NCBI GenBank assembly: GCA_963801045.1
Contig: CAWDDC010000003.1
Span: 310,001-374,000, forward strand
Direction: 5' to 3'
Length of the DNA: 64,000 bases
DNA from: JACCWP01 sp963801045
Lineage (GTDB): Bacteria > Actinomycetota > Actinomycetes > Propionibacteriales > Nocardioidaceae
Position 1 is the stretch's first letter. Every line of letters begins with the position of its first letter. The notes under the pieces were generated by a model. The model was not told where the DNA came from. It made no database searches and was given only the letters and a program-made list of their open reading frames with translations. The translations under genes and the position numbers were made by a program. Shown here one piece after another: positions 45,011-53,586 of the stretch.

Positions 45011-46570
45011 TCAGTTCCTCCAGCCGATGCGCATCCGACAGATCTGCAGGTCGTTGTCGTCGTCTCCCGCTGCGAGCCCGGTCCCCTGCTCGCGGTGCTC
45101 GATCACGCCGCCGGCCTGTTCCACGTCGCGCGCGAAGTGCTCGGGCAGCCGGGGCCTGGAACCGTCCCGGCCCGCGGCGCGGAACTCGGCGAAGACCGAG
45201 CCGCCGTGCCGCTGGACCATCCGGCACATCAGCAGCAGGTCGCGACGTCCCTGGGTGCTCAGGCAGTCGACGAGGAAGCGGGTGTAGACGTCGCGCGGCA
45301 CGCGCTCGAAGGCGAAGCGGGCCGCCTTGGCGAGGGTCCGCCGAGGGTCGTACAGGTTGAGGTAGTCCAGCCCCAGCGTGACCCCGGCGTGCTCGGCCAC
45401 CCTCGCGGCGGCCTGCAGACCCGTGACCGAGTAGTCCAGGCCCACCACGTCCATGCCGTCGCCGGCGAACCAGACAGCATCCCGGCCGTTGCCGCACCCG
45501 ACGTCGAGCAGCTGCCGCCCGGGGTCGAGCTGGGGGCGAACCCACTGCGCGAAGCCCGAGGGCGGCGGATTCGGGTCGGACCCACCGTCGCCGGAGAACC
45601 ACTCGTCCCAGGCGAGCCGGTCCAACCGCTCACCGCGCAGCCACCCGCGGAGCCGGCGGATGGCCGGCCCCTGGTCCTTGAAGGCGAAGCTGAACGACGG
45701 GTCCGGCACCCGCCAGCCCGTGCCGTACGTCGCGGCGAGCAGCGCCTCCGGGTCGGCCGGGCCCGGCATCGGGCGACCCTCGAGGGTCACCGTCGACACC
45801 GGGACCAGCGCGCTGCGGGCCAGCTCGACCCGCTGGTTGGGCAGCACGTACATGACGTCACCGATGTACCAGCTCCCGAACACGTCGATGCCCATCCGGC
45901 CGCCGTCCTGCTTCGCCACCCACACCTTGAAGCTGCCGGAGGTCTGCCGTGCGGTGTGCCAGCCCCGGTCGCGCATGGTGCGCTCCAGCCGGAACGACTG
46001 CAGCGCCACGTCGGCGGGGTAGGAGGACGGGCTCAGCACGGTCACGTCGGCGTCGGTGTCGTGCCCGATCACGTGGCCGTCGCGGACGGCGCCGAGCAGG
46101 CAGCCGAAGCTGAGGAAGGCCTCTGCCGCACCCGGCCCGCGCAGGTCGGCGAGGATCGCCACCAAGGAGTCGGCGAGTGCCTCCCGGTCGTGCCGGCCGC
46201 TGTCGGCGAGCATCACCAGCAGGTTGCCGCCCTTGGCGACGGCCAGCGGCCGGCCGTCGGAGTCGGTGACGCGGACGGTCCCCTCGCCGCTGCCGAGCAG
46301 GGACTCGCCGCTGGCCAGCTCGCGCTCGGTCCCGTGCGCCCACAGGGACCAGGTGGCCAGGCCGTTGAGGTGCTCGCGCAGTGCCGGCGGCCAGGGCACC
46401 ACACCGTCCTTGCGGCGGTCCCGGTCGGCGTTGAACGACCAGATCCGGCGCCCCTCCAGCAGCACGTCGACGACGGCATCGTCGGCGACGCCCGCGTCGG
46501 GGAGATGGACCCCCTCGTCGTCGACGCGGTAGTCGTTCGACGGTGTGCGGTCGGAGGTGGTCAGGACCAC
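45011..46570 (-). CDS. LicD-like domain fused to SAM-dependent methyltransferase
   Basis: An intact 519-residue two-domain protein. After an N-terminal beta-rich part, residues about 150-330 resemble LicD/fukutin-type nucleotidyltransferases: AFLSFGCLLGAVRDGHVIGH followed by DTDADVTV, the acidic metal site, and GIDVFGSWYIGD. Residues about 340-519 form a class I methyltransferase (LLDVGCGNGRDAVWFAGDGM). LicD enzymes transfer phosphocholine or phospho-sugars to surface glycans; here the fused methyltransferase could methylate the same substituent. The GTG at 46570 overlaps the upstream methyltransferase stop by ten bases. The C-terminal domain is a paralogue of that upstream protein. Confidence 0.75.
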   Translation of the reverse strand: MVLTTSDRTPSNDYRVDDEGVHLPDAGVADDAVVDVLLEGRRIWSFNADRDRRKDGVVPWPPALREHLNGLATWSLWAHGTERELASGESLLGSGEGTVRVTDSDGRPLAVAKGGNLLVMLADSGRHDREALADSLVAILADLRGPGAAEAFLSFGCLLGAVRDGHVIGHDTDADVTVLSPSSYPADVALQSFRLERTMRDRGWHTARQTSGSFKVWVAKQDGGRMGIDVFGSWYIGDVMYVLPNQRVELARSALVPVSTVTLEGRPMPGPADPEALLAATYGTGWRVPDPSFSFAFKDQGPAIRRLRGWLRGERLDRLAWDEWFSGDGGSDPNPPPSGFAQWVRPQLDPGRQLLDVGCGNGRDAVWFAGDGMDVVGLDYSVTGLQAAARVAEHAGVTLGLDYLNLYDPRRTLAKAARFAFERVPRDVYTRFLVDCLSTQGRRDLLLMCRMVQRHGGSVFAEFRAAGRDGSRPRLPEHFARDVEQAGGVIEHREQGTGLAAGDDDNDLQICRMRIGWRN

Positions 46571-47196
46571 CGGACGACCACGCGGCAGACGTGTGGGTCC
46601 TCGTCCTTGTACGGCGCCAGGCCGTGGCCCTCCTCGTGGTGGACGACCTCGCCGTCCAGCGCCGCGATCTCGTCCAGCACGAGGGCCGGGTCGAGGAAGC
46701 GCCGGAAGTGCTCCCCGAAGACGTGCACGGCTGTCGCGTCCTTGCCGGTACGGAACTCGCAGCAGGTCCGCCCACCAGCCGCCTTGGCGAAGGCCCAGAA
46801 GTTGTGCCGGCCGGCGTCCTCCAGGGCGTGCAGCAGGAACCGCGCGTAGATCGATGGCTCGGGGCCGGTGGCCGCGATGCCGGCAGCCCGCTCGAGCACT
46901 GCCGACTCGTCGTAGAGGTCGAACTGCTCGAACCGGGCGCTGAGTCCGTGCTGCGCGGCCTTCCGAGCCGCGACCTCGACGGCCACGGGACTGAAGTCGA
47001 GGCCGAGCACGTGGAGGCCGCGACGAGCGAACCAGAGGCCGTCGCGGCCGGTGCCGGTGCCGACGTCGACCAGCAGCGTCCTCGTGTGGTCGGTGTGGTT
47101 GCCGTGGTCGTGCACCCAGCGGGCGAAGCCGGAGGGAAGGGCAGGAACCGCGCTGGCGCGCGCTGCGTAGAACTCGTCCCAGTACGCACGGTGCAC
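46561..47196 (-). CDS. class I SAM-dependent methyltransferase
   Basis: An intact 211-residue protein with the SAM loop LLVDVGTGTGRDGLWFARRG, the acidic end of strand 2 in LGLDFSPVAVEVA, and a C-terminal HVCRVVVRW strand. The pattern WDEFYAARASAVPALPSGFA near the start is repeated in the methyltransferase domain of the next gene (WDEWF, PSGFAQWV), so the two are paralogues. GTG start at 47196. Substrate is unknown, probably a glycan or lipid head group given the neighbours. Confidence 0.8.
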   Translation of the reverse strand: MHRAYWDEFYAARASAVPALPSGFARWVHDHGNHTDHTRTLLVDVGTGTGRDGLWFARRGLHVLGLDFSPVAVEVAARKAAQHGLSARFEQFDLYDESAVLERAAGIAATGPEPSIYARFLLHALEDAGRHNFWAFAKAAGGRTCCEFRTGKDATAVHVFGEHFRRFLDPALVLDEIAALDGEVVHHEEGHGLAPYKDEDPHVCRVVVRWS

Positions 47197-47318
47197 GCGG
47201 ATCCCCCCTTCCAGAAGCCGAACAACACGTGACCAAGAGGCTAACTCGGGCCATCGGCCAACGGGGGCTCACCGAGGTGTGTCGCGCCGTACGCCGGATC
47301 GGCGTCAGGTCAGGACGG

Positions 47319-48486
47319 TCAGCGGTTGCGGGCCCGACGGGCGAGCAGGCCGGCACGGCTACGCACCCGCGTCAGCAGCGGCCGGGCCGGGGCGCCCGCC
47401 GCGGCGACCGCGGCACCGCGGCTGCGCTTGCGCTCCTGCTTCTGCCGCGTCAGCTCGCGGTGCTGGTGGTCGGCCAGGGACGCGAGGGCCTGGGCGGCTG
47501 CCTCGACGACCTGCGCGTCGGTGACCTCGGGGGCACCGCGCCCGGCCTCGGGCCCGGCGTCGGCGGGGACGAGGTGCTCGAGCCGGCCGACGACGTCGTA
47601 TCCCCGGGCCTCGATCTCGGCGACCCTGGCGCAGCGACTGCTCGCGGCACCAGCCCGCCAGCTCGGCAGGAAGCAGCAGGGCGGCACCCTGCTGGTGGGA
47701 CAGCACCCCTTTGGCGAGCGTCCCCCGCACCACGTCGCGGTAGCCGCCCTTGACCCGGAGGTCGGTCAGCCGGTCCCCCAGCGCAAGGTTGACCCGGCGC
47801 AACAGCTCGGCCTGCTCGGCGCCGAGCGAGGGGTTGTAGCCGCCGGGAGTGGCCAGCGAAGCGGGGTCGCAGCCGATCAGACCGGTGAACATGCCGAGCA
47901 GCTGCTCCGGCGGCGAACCCGCGGGCGGCACGGCCACGACGTGCACCCGTTCGGGTGGCAGGTCGGTGGACCAGCGCCGGGCGATGTCGGCAACGTCCTG
48001 GCGCGCCCAGAACTCGTTCGCGGCGTGGGATCCGCCCTCGACCACCTCGCGACAGAAGACGGCGTAGGGCAGCACGGACCGGTCCTTGACGGTCTGCTGC
48101 CACTCGGACGGGATCTGCCGGGCGAGGTCCCGGGCGGTGATCACGACGTGCACCTCGCAGCCGTCCAGGGCGTCCATCAGCGTCCGCACCTGGGCGGGCG
48201 TCGCCGGGGCGAGCGCCTCGTGCGTCATGATCGCGCGGTCCAGGGCGATCACGCCGACCGTGCGCGCGAGGTCGTCGATGACCTGGCGCGAGTCCGGCGG
48301 CACCGGGTGACCGTCCACGACCTCGCGCAGCGCGGCGACGACCTGGTAGTGCTCGCCCCGGCCCGGCAGCGGGAGCGCGATCCCCTGCGCCGCCAGCGCG
48401 TCGGTGGAGCTGTAGATCGCCTTCTGCAGGAACGAGGTCCCCGTCTTGCGGCAGCCCACGTGCACGAAGACCGTGGGGCGGCTCAC
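47319..48486 (-). CDS. sulfotransferase-like P-loop protein; one frameshift
   Basis: The N-terminus VFVHVGCRKTGTSFLQKAIY is a PAPS-type P-loop, and CEVHVVITARDLARQIPSEW and DIARRWSTDLPPERVHVVAV are shared with the protein at 49734-50777. The middle resembles bacterial sulfotransferase-like proteins with an HEALA acceptor region. An extra base near 47633 separates the last 100 residues, which are rich in Ala, Arg and charged helices (RQKQERKRSRG). Corrected length is about 389 residues. Its GTG at 48486 overlaps the glycosyltransferase stop. Confidence 0.68.
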
Positions 48487-49706
48487 GCGGCGGCGCCCCG
48501 GCGCGCGACCAGCCGGTCGAACAGCTCGGCCCAACGGTCGACGATGTGCCCGACCTCGTACTGCTGGGCGTCCTCGTAGGCCGCGGCGCCCATCCGGGCG
48601 CGGGCCTCGTCGTCGTCCATCAGCTGGCGCAGTGCGGCGGTGAAGCCGGCGGCGTCTCCGTCGTCGACCAGCCGACCGTTGCGCCCGTCGGCGACCACCT
48701 CCGCCGGACCGCGGGGGCAGTCGTAGCTCACCATGGGCAGACCCTTGCTCATCGCCTCGAGCAGCACCATCGGGAAGCCCTCGAAGCGCGAGGTCATCGC
48801 ATAGACCGATGCCCGGTGCAGCTCGCCGTCGAAGTCGTCGGAGTAGCCGGGCAGCAGCACCTGCTCCCCCACCCCCAGGTCGGCGATCTGCTGCTCCAGC
48901 CGCTGCTGGAGCCGGCCCATGCCGTAGATCATCAGCCGCCAGTCCGGGTGCGACTCGGCGATGGGGGCGTACGCGCTGATCAGCCGGTCGAACCCCTTCT
49001 GCTCCACCAGCCGGCCGCCGGCGATGACCGTGCGGCTGGTCAGCGCGGCCGGCTCGGCGGCGATCGGCCAGGTGAGGGCGTTGGGCACGTCGACGACGAG
49101 CGGACCGTTGCGCACGACCCGGGCGTAGTCGGCCGCGTCGGCAGCGGTGAGCAGCGCCAGGCAGTCGATCCGGTCGCCGACCTCCTTGAGCCAACGCATC
49201 CGGTTGGCGCCGCGGGTGCGCGCCTCGAAGTTCATGTGGTCCTGGGCGATCGTCAGCACGTGCGGCGGGGCGAGGTGGGCCATCGCGGCGTGCAGCGCCG
49301 GCCGGGTGGAGATGAGCACGCCCGGACGCAGCGAGGCGAGCTTCTCGCGCAGCACGTGGTCGGTCAGCGCGGAGACGGTGTGGTCCATCTCCGAGGAGAA
49401 GGTCGTGCTCGGCTGGCTGTCCAGCGCCTTGTGCCGGGGGTCGGCGACCTCGGAGTCGCGGGACAGGTGCAGGCGCCGGTGGCTGCGCTCCTTGGGAGTG
49501 CGCGGCCGCCCGTCCAGCAGGTACGAGACCTCGATCCGCGGGTCGATCGCGTACAGCGGCTCGTCGCGCCCGCGGTAGAGGCTGATGATCTCGACCTGGT
49601 AGCGCTCGGCGAACGCGTTGGCCAGGTTGAGCACGGTGCGCGGGACGCCACCTGCTCCGTCCGCACGGAACATCAGCAGGTGGAGACGATCGGTGGACGG
49701 CTGCAT
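48483..49706 (-). CDS. GT4-family glycosyltransferase
   Basis: An intact 407-residue GT-B enzyme. The N-terminal domain starts LLMFRADGAGGVPRTVLNLA; the C-terminal nucleotide-sugar site has VIAGGRLVEQKGFDRLISAY, LLPGYSDDFDGEL and SRFEGFPMVLLEAMSKGLPM with the conserved ExFGxxxxE-like glutamates. It retains the anomeric configuration of a nucleotide sugar donor. It sits between two paralogous sulfotransferase-like genes, so a sulfated glycan is the plausible product. Similar in layout to teichoic acid or exopolysaccharide glycosyltransferases. Confidence 0.85.
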   Translation of the reverse strand: MQPSTDRLHLLMFRADGAGGVPRTVLNLANAFAERYQVEIISLYRGRDEPLYAIDPRIEVSYLLDGRPRTPKERSHRRLHLSRDSEVADPRHKALDSQPSTTFSSEMDHTVSALTDHVLREKLASLRPGVLISTRPALHAAMAHLAPPHVLTIAQDHMNFEARTRGANRMRWLKEVGDRIDCLALLTAADAADYARVVRNGPLVVDVPNALTWPIAAEPAALTSRTVIAGGRLVEQKGFDRLISAYAPIAESHPDWRLMIYGMGRLQQRLEQQIADLGVGEQVLLPGYSDDFDGELHRASVYAMTSRFEGFPMVLLEAMSKGLPMVSYDCPRGPAEVVADGRNGRLVDDGDAAGFTAALRQLMDDDEARARMGAAAYEDAQQYEVGHIVDRWAELFDRLVARRGAAA

Positions 49707-49733
49707 CGGTCGGCGAGCATATCGGGCGACCGG

Positions 49734-50777
49734 TCAGCGACGCTCCCCGCGTTCGGACTCTGCCCGCGCCCTGGCCAGCATGTCGGCAAGCAGGCGACCG
49801 GCCAGGTCCAGCATCTCCTCGGCAGTGACGTCGCCGGGGTGCCGACCGTCCGCGGGCGGCGCGGCCGGACGCAGGTCGGCCAGGTCGCCGACCAGGTCGT
49901 AGCCGGCATCGACCAGCTCCTGCGCGATCAGCTCGGAGCGCTTCGCGACGAGGTCGCGCTCCGCCGGCCGCATCGTGATCCGGCTCCCGGCGTACGCAGC
50001 CAGCATGTCGTGGCTGACGTAGTTGCGTACCCAGCGGAAGGGCTCGACCCAGCCTGCCTCGCCGCCGTCGGTCACAGCCTCCCGGAGACCGGGGCCGATC
50101 CGCCACATCAGCGCCGCCGCCTCGGCACTGAGCGACTCGTTGCTCCGCCTCCTGGTGGCGTCGTAGCCGGCAGGATCGTGCAGGCCGAGCAGGCTCCCCA
50201 CCCGCTGCCACAGCAGCGCGGGATCCGCCCCGTGCGCGGGCACGGTCACGACGTGCAGCCGCTCGACGGGGACCAGTCCGGCCCAGGTCTCGAGCACCCT
50301 CGCCGGGTCCAGCGACGCCCAGGTCCAGCGTGCACTGCTGCTGTCGAGCTCGGCGATGAACTCCTCCAGCGAGGCCGAGTAGCCGACCTTGACCGACTCC
50401 TGCCACGCGGCAGGCGCCTGCGCGGAGAGGTCGCGGGCAGTGACGACGACGTGCACCTCGGCAGGGGCGAGCGCGTCGAGCGCACGGGCGGCCTGCTCCG
50501 GCGTCGTCCTGGTGAGCCACTCGTTGCTGATCACCGCGTCGCGCGGCCAGCCGCGCAGGTTGTCGACGAAGCGCTGCCAGGTGGCCGCCCGACGCCCCGG
50601 GACGGCCGCCGGGTCGAGGCGCAGCCCCTGCGCTGCCAGGTTCTGGTCGCGCAGCCGCCGGCCCGGGACCAGCAGGCCGTCGGCCCGCAGCTGCTCGCGG
50701 TTCTGCCACAGGACCGACTGCAGGTACGTGGTACCCGACTTGGGGGTGCCGACGTGGAGAAAGACCCGCTCAGCCAT
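49734..50777 (-). CDS. sulfotransferase-like P-loop protein
   Basis: An intact 347-residue protein beginning MAERVFLHVGTPKSGTTYLQ, a PAPS-binding P-loop. AEVHVVVTARDLSAQAPAAW and RVLETWAGLVPVERLHVVTV match the paralogue at 47319-48486. The C-terminus ends in a helix rich in Ala, Glu and Arg. It precedes the glycosyltransferase gene by 27 bp on the same strand. The acceptor is not known. True sulfation is inferred from the P-loop only. Confidence 0.72.
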   Translation of the reverse strand: MAERVFLHVGTPKSGTTYLQSVLWQNREQLRADGLLVPGRRLRDQNLAAQGLRLDPAAVPGRRAATWQRFVDNLRGWPRDAVISNEWLTRTTPEQAARALDALAPAEVHVVVTARDLSAQAPAAWQESVKVGYSASLEEFIAELDSSSARWTWASLDPARVLETWAGLVPVERLHVVTVPAHGADPALLWQRVGSLLGLHDPAGYDATRRRSNESLSAEAAALMWRIGPGLREAVTDGGEAGWVEPFRWVRNYVSHDMLAAYAGSRITMRPAERDLVAKRSELIAQELVDAGYDLVGDLADLRPAAPPADGRHPGDVTAEEMLDLAGRLLADMLARARAESERGERR

Positions 50778-50781
50778 CAGG

Positions 50782-51735
50782 TCACTCCTCCGGCGGCGAC
50801 CATCGGTCGCTCCGATCCATGCCCGCCGCGCGGCCCTTCGCGGCGACCACCAGTGCCATCTTGCGGCTGGCCTCGTCGATCATCTCGTCGCCGAGCATCG
50901 CCGAGCCCTTCGCTCCGCCGGCCTCGGAGGTGTGCCACTCGTACGCGTCCAGGATGTTCTCGGAGTGGTCGTAGTCCTCCTGGCGGGGCGAGAAGACCTC
51001 GTTGGCGGCCGCGACCTGGTCCGGGTGCAGCACCCACTTGCCGTCGAACCCGAGCGCGGCCGAGCGGCTCGCGACCCGGTGGAAGCCGTCGCTGTCGCGG
51101 ATCTGCAGGTACGGGCCGTCGATGGCCTGCTTGTCGTACGCACGCGCCGCCATCAGGATCCGCATCAGGATGTAGTGGTAGGCGTCGCCCACGTCGTAGC
51201 CCGGCGGCTGCTCGCCCACGACCAGCGACTTCATGTTGATGCTGGCCATGAAGTCGGCCGGGCCGAAGATGATGGTCTCGACCCGGGCGCTCGCGGTCGC
51301 GATCGCGTCGACGTTGATGAGCCCGAGGGCGTTCTCGATCTGCGCCTCGATGCCGATCCGGCCCACCTCGAGGCCGTTGGCCTTCTCCACCTGCGTGAGC
51401 AGCAGGTCGAGGGCGACCACCTGCTCGGCCGTCTGCACCTTGGGCAGCATCAGGCAGTCCAGCTCGGCGCCCGCGCCCTCGACCACCTCGACGACGTCGC
51501 GGTAGGTCCACTCGGTGGTCCAGTCGTTGATCCGGACCACCCGCACCTTGTCGCCCCAGCCGCCCTCGTTGAGCGCGGACACGATGTTGCCGCGCGCGTC
51601 CGGTTTGGCGAGCGGTGCGACCGCGTCCTCGAGGTCGAGGAACACCTGGTCGGCGTCGAGCCCCTTGGCCTTCTCGAGGAACCGGGGGTTGGAGCCCGGT
51701 ACCGCCAGGCAGGACCGTCGGGAACGCAGCGCCAT
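50782..51735 (-). CDS. HpcH/HpaI-family CoA-ester lyase (malyl-/beta-methylmalyl-CoA lyase type)
   Basis: An intact 317-residue protein starting MALRSRRSCLAVPGSNPRFL, with the metal and CoA-ester site signatures QVFLDLEDAVAPLAKPDARG, CLMLPKVQTAEQV, IGIEAQIENALGLINVDAIA and FGPADFMASINM, and the closing ALGFDGKWVLHPDQV. It is of CitE/Mcl type: cleavage of beta-methylmalyl-CoA or malyl-CoA to acyl-CoA plus glyoxylate. The catalytic Asp from the partner subunit is expected near the C-terminus. Together with MaoC and acyl-CoA dehydrogenase in this window it could complete part of the ethylmalonyl-CoA pathway. Confidence 0.83.
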   Translation of the reverse strand: MALRSRRSCLAVPGSNPRFLEKAKGLDADQVFLDLEDAVAPLAKPDARGNIVSALNEGGWGDKVRVVRINDWTTEWTYRDVVEVVEGAGAELDCLMLPKVQTAEQVVALDLLLTQVEKANGLEVGRIGIEAQIENALGLINVDAIATASARVETIIFGPADFMASINMKSLVVGEQPPGYDVGDAYHYILMRILMAARAYDKQAIDGPYLQIRDSDGFHRVASRSAALGFDGKWVLHPDQVAAANEVFSPRQEDYDHSENILDAYEWHTSEAGGAKGSAMLGDEMIDEASRKMALVVAAKGRAAGMDRSDRWSPPEE

Positions 51736-51753
51736 GGACGGCACCCTAGAGGT

Positions 51754-52635
51754 TCAGTCGATGCCGACCTCAACCAACGGGTCGGGCGGTCGGCGCGACG
51801 TGACGACGATCGCGAGGCCCGCGAGGACGAGCAGCAGGCCGGCGTAGACACCCCAGGGCGGTGCCTGCTGGAGGAAGACGGCGGCGAGCAGCGATGCTCC
51901 GGGGACCTCCAGCAGCAGCACGAGCGACACCACGGTCGGGCTCATCGTCGCGAGCAGGTGGTTGAAGACCGAGTGCCCGAGCAGCTGCGCCGACACCGTC
52001 ACCGCGATGATGCCGGCCCACGCCTCGGCGTCGAAGCCGATGGTGGACTGACCCGAGACCAGGCACGCCGCGAGCAGCAGCACAGCGCACAGGCCGTAGC
52101 AGAGCGACGTGTACGTCGAGGTCGACAGCGAGCGCCGCAGGTCCGAGCCGGACCAGGTGTAGATCGCGCCGAAGAACCCGCCGGACAGCGCGAGCAGGTC
52201 GCCGGTCACCGCGTCGGTCGACACCGTCACGTCGACGCCCGCCACCACGAGCACACCGGCGAACGCGAGGGCCAGCCCGGCGAGCACCGCTCGTGGCACC
52301 CGGAGTCCCCGCCAGCGGCCGATCAGCACCACGAAGCCGGCCTGCAGGCACACCAGCGCGGTCGCCGACGCCACCGACGTCAGCTTGAGCGCCGTGGTCC
52401 AGGTGCCGAAGTGGAGGGCCAGTGCCGCCCCGGCCACCACCAGCAGCCGGATCTCGCGCCGGCCGAGCCCGCGCAGCTCGTGCTGCCGGGTCGCGACCGC
52501 CACGGGCGCGAGCAGCCCGGTCGCGAGCGCGTTGCGCCAGAACGCGATCGCGAGGGCGGGGGCGGCGATCGCCGCCATCAGGGGTCCGGAGGCCGAGACG
52601 CCGAGCACGCCCACGACCGCCAGCGCCCACGTCAC
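51754..52635 (-). CDS. EamA/DMT-family transporter
   Basis: An intact membrane protein of 293 residues with about ten hydrophobic segments in two halves, characteristic of the EamA drug/metabolite family. The segment IAFWRNALATGLLAPVAVAT (first repeat) and FHNHLL-like HSVFNHLLATMSPTVVSLVL (second repeat) are typical. Its GTG at 52635 overlaps the PhzF stop (GTGA), so the two genes are coupled. Substrate unknown; DMT members export amino acids or purine-related compounds. Confidence 0.83.
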   Translation of the reverse strand: MTWALAVVGVLGVSASGPLMAAIAAPALAIAFWRNALATGLLAPVAVATRQHELRGLGRREIRLLVVAGAALALHFGTWTTALKLTSVASATALVCLQAGFVVLIGRWRGLRVPRAVLAGLALAFAGVLVVAGVDVTVSTDAVTGDLLALSGGFFGAIYTWSGSDLRRSLSTSTYTSLCYGLCAVLLLAACLVSGQSTIGFDAEAWAGIIAVTVSAQLLGHSVFNHLLATMSPTVVSLVLLLEVPGASLLAAVFLQQAPPWGVYAGLLLVLAGLAIVVTSRRPPDPLVEVGID

Positions 52636-53520
52636 GGCTCCGGCGGCACGGCGATCGTGCCCGAGGCGACGTGGGAGACGCCGCCGCGCACGTGCACCCG
52701 GGTGGCCTCGCCGGCGCTCGCGTCGACCCGGGCGTACAGCGTCGACGGCCGGCCGGCCTCGGCGCCCTGCCCGATCACGTAGCCGGTGGTCCCGTCCGGA
52801 GCGGCCAGGCCGTCCGCCGCCAGCACCAGTCCGAGCGCGGCAGCGGCGGACCCGGTGGCCGGGTCCTCGGTGACCCTGCCGTGCTCGACGCTGAACACCC
52901 GCGAGTGCACGGCCAGGCTGTCCGCGTCGCCGGGTGCCGACGCCACCGAGTAGACGCACAGCCCGCCCATCAGGTCCGCGCCCGCCTGCGGGACGTCGAG
53001 CCCGGCGCGCGGCGCCGAGCGTCCCACAGCGGCGTCGGACACCCGGAGGAACGTCCATCCCAGACCGCAGCTCGCGACCCGGCTCCCGCCGTCGACGTCG
53101 TCGGCCGACAGCCCGACGCCCGTTGCCAGCGAGACGCCGTCGGTGCGGTCGAGCACGTAGTGCGGTGGAGCGGTCAGCTCGGCGCCGGCGTCGTCGACGG
53201 CGACGTCGATCGGCCCGGCACCGCAGTGCTGCACAGCCCGCGGACCGGCGAGCTCACCGCGGCGTCGCAGCAGCCACGCGGTGCCCACGGTGGGATGCCC
53301 GGCGAACGGGATCTCGAGCGCCGGCGTGAAGATCCGGACGTCGTACGCGCCGTCGTCGCGCGGAGCCGGGAACGTCGTCTCCGACAGGTTGAACTCGCGG
53401 GCCAGCGACTGCAGCCGCTCCGTCGGGAGGTCGATGGGCGCCGTGCACCACCGCGAGCGGGTTGCCGGCGAAGGGGCGGTCGCAGAAGACGTCGACGACG
53501 TCGTAGGAGAGTCCGGACAT
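52632..53520 (-). CDS. PhzF-family isomerase; one or two frameshifts
   Basis: The ATG at 53520 starts MSGLSYDVVDVFCDRPFAGN, the family start with the catalytic region PFAGNPLAVV. After a shift near 53443 it reads REFNLSETTFPAPRDDGAYD and FTPALEIPFAGHPTVGTAW, and the rest ends with VTEDPATGSAAAALGLVLA, the second conserved PhzF block. PhzF enzymes isomerise small hydrophobic acids (phenazine route); most actinobacterial members have unknown substrate. Corrected length is about 295 residues. Confidence 0.8.
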
Positions 53521-53586
53521 GCCGCGACGGTATCGGCGGGTTAGCGTGCCCCCGAACGGGGACTGACGGGCGTGCGGAGGTCGTGC

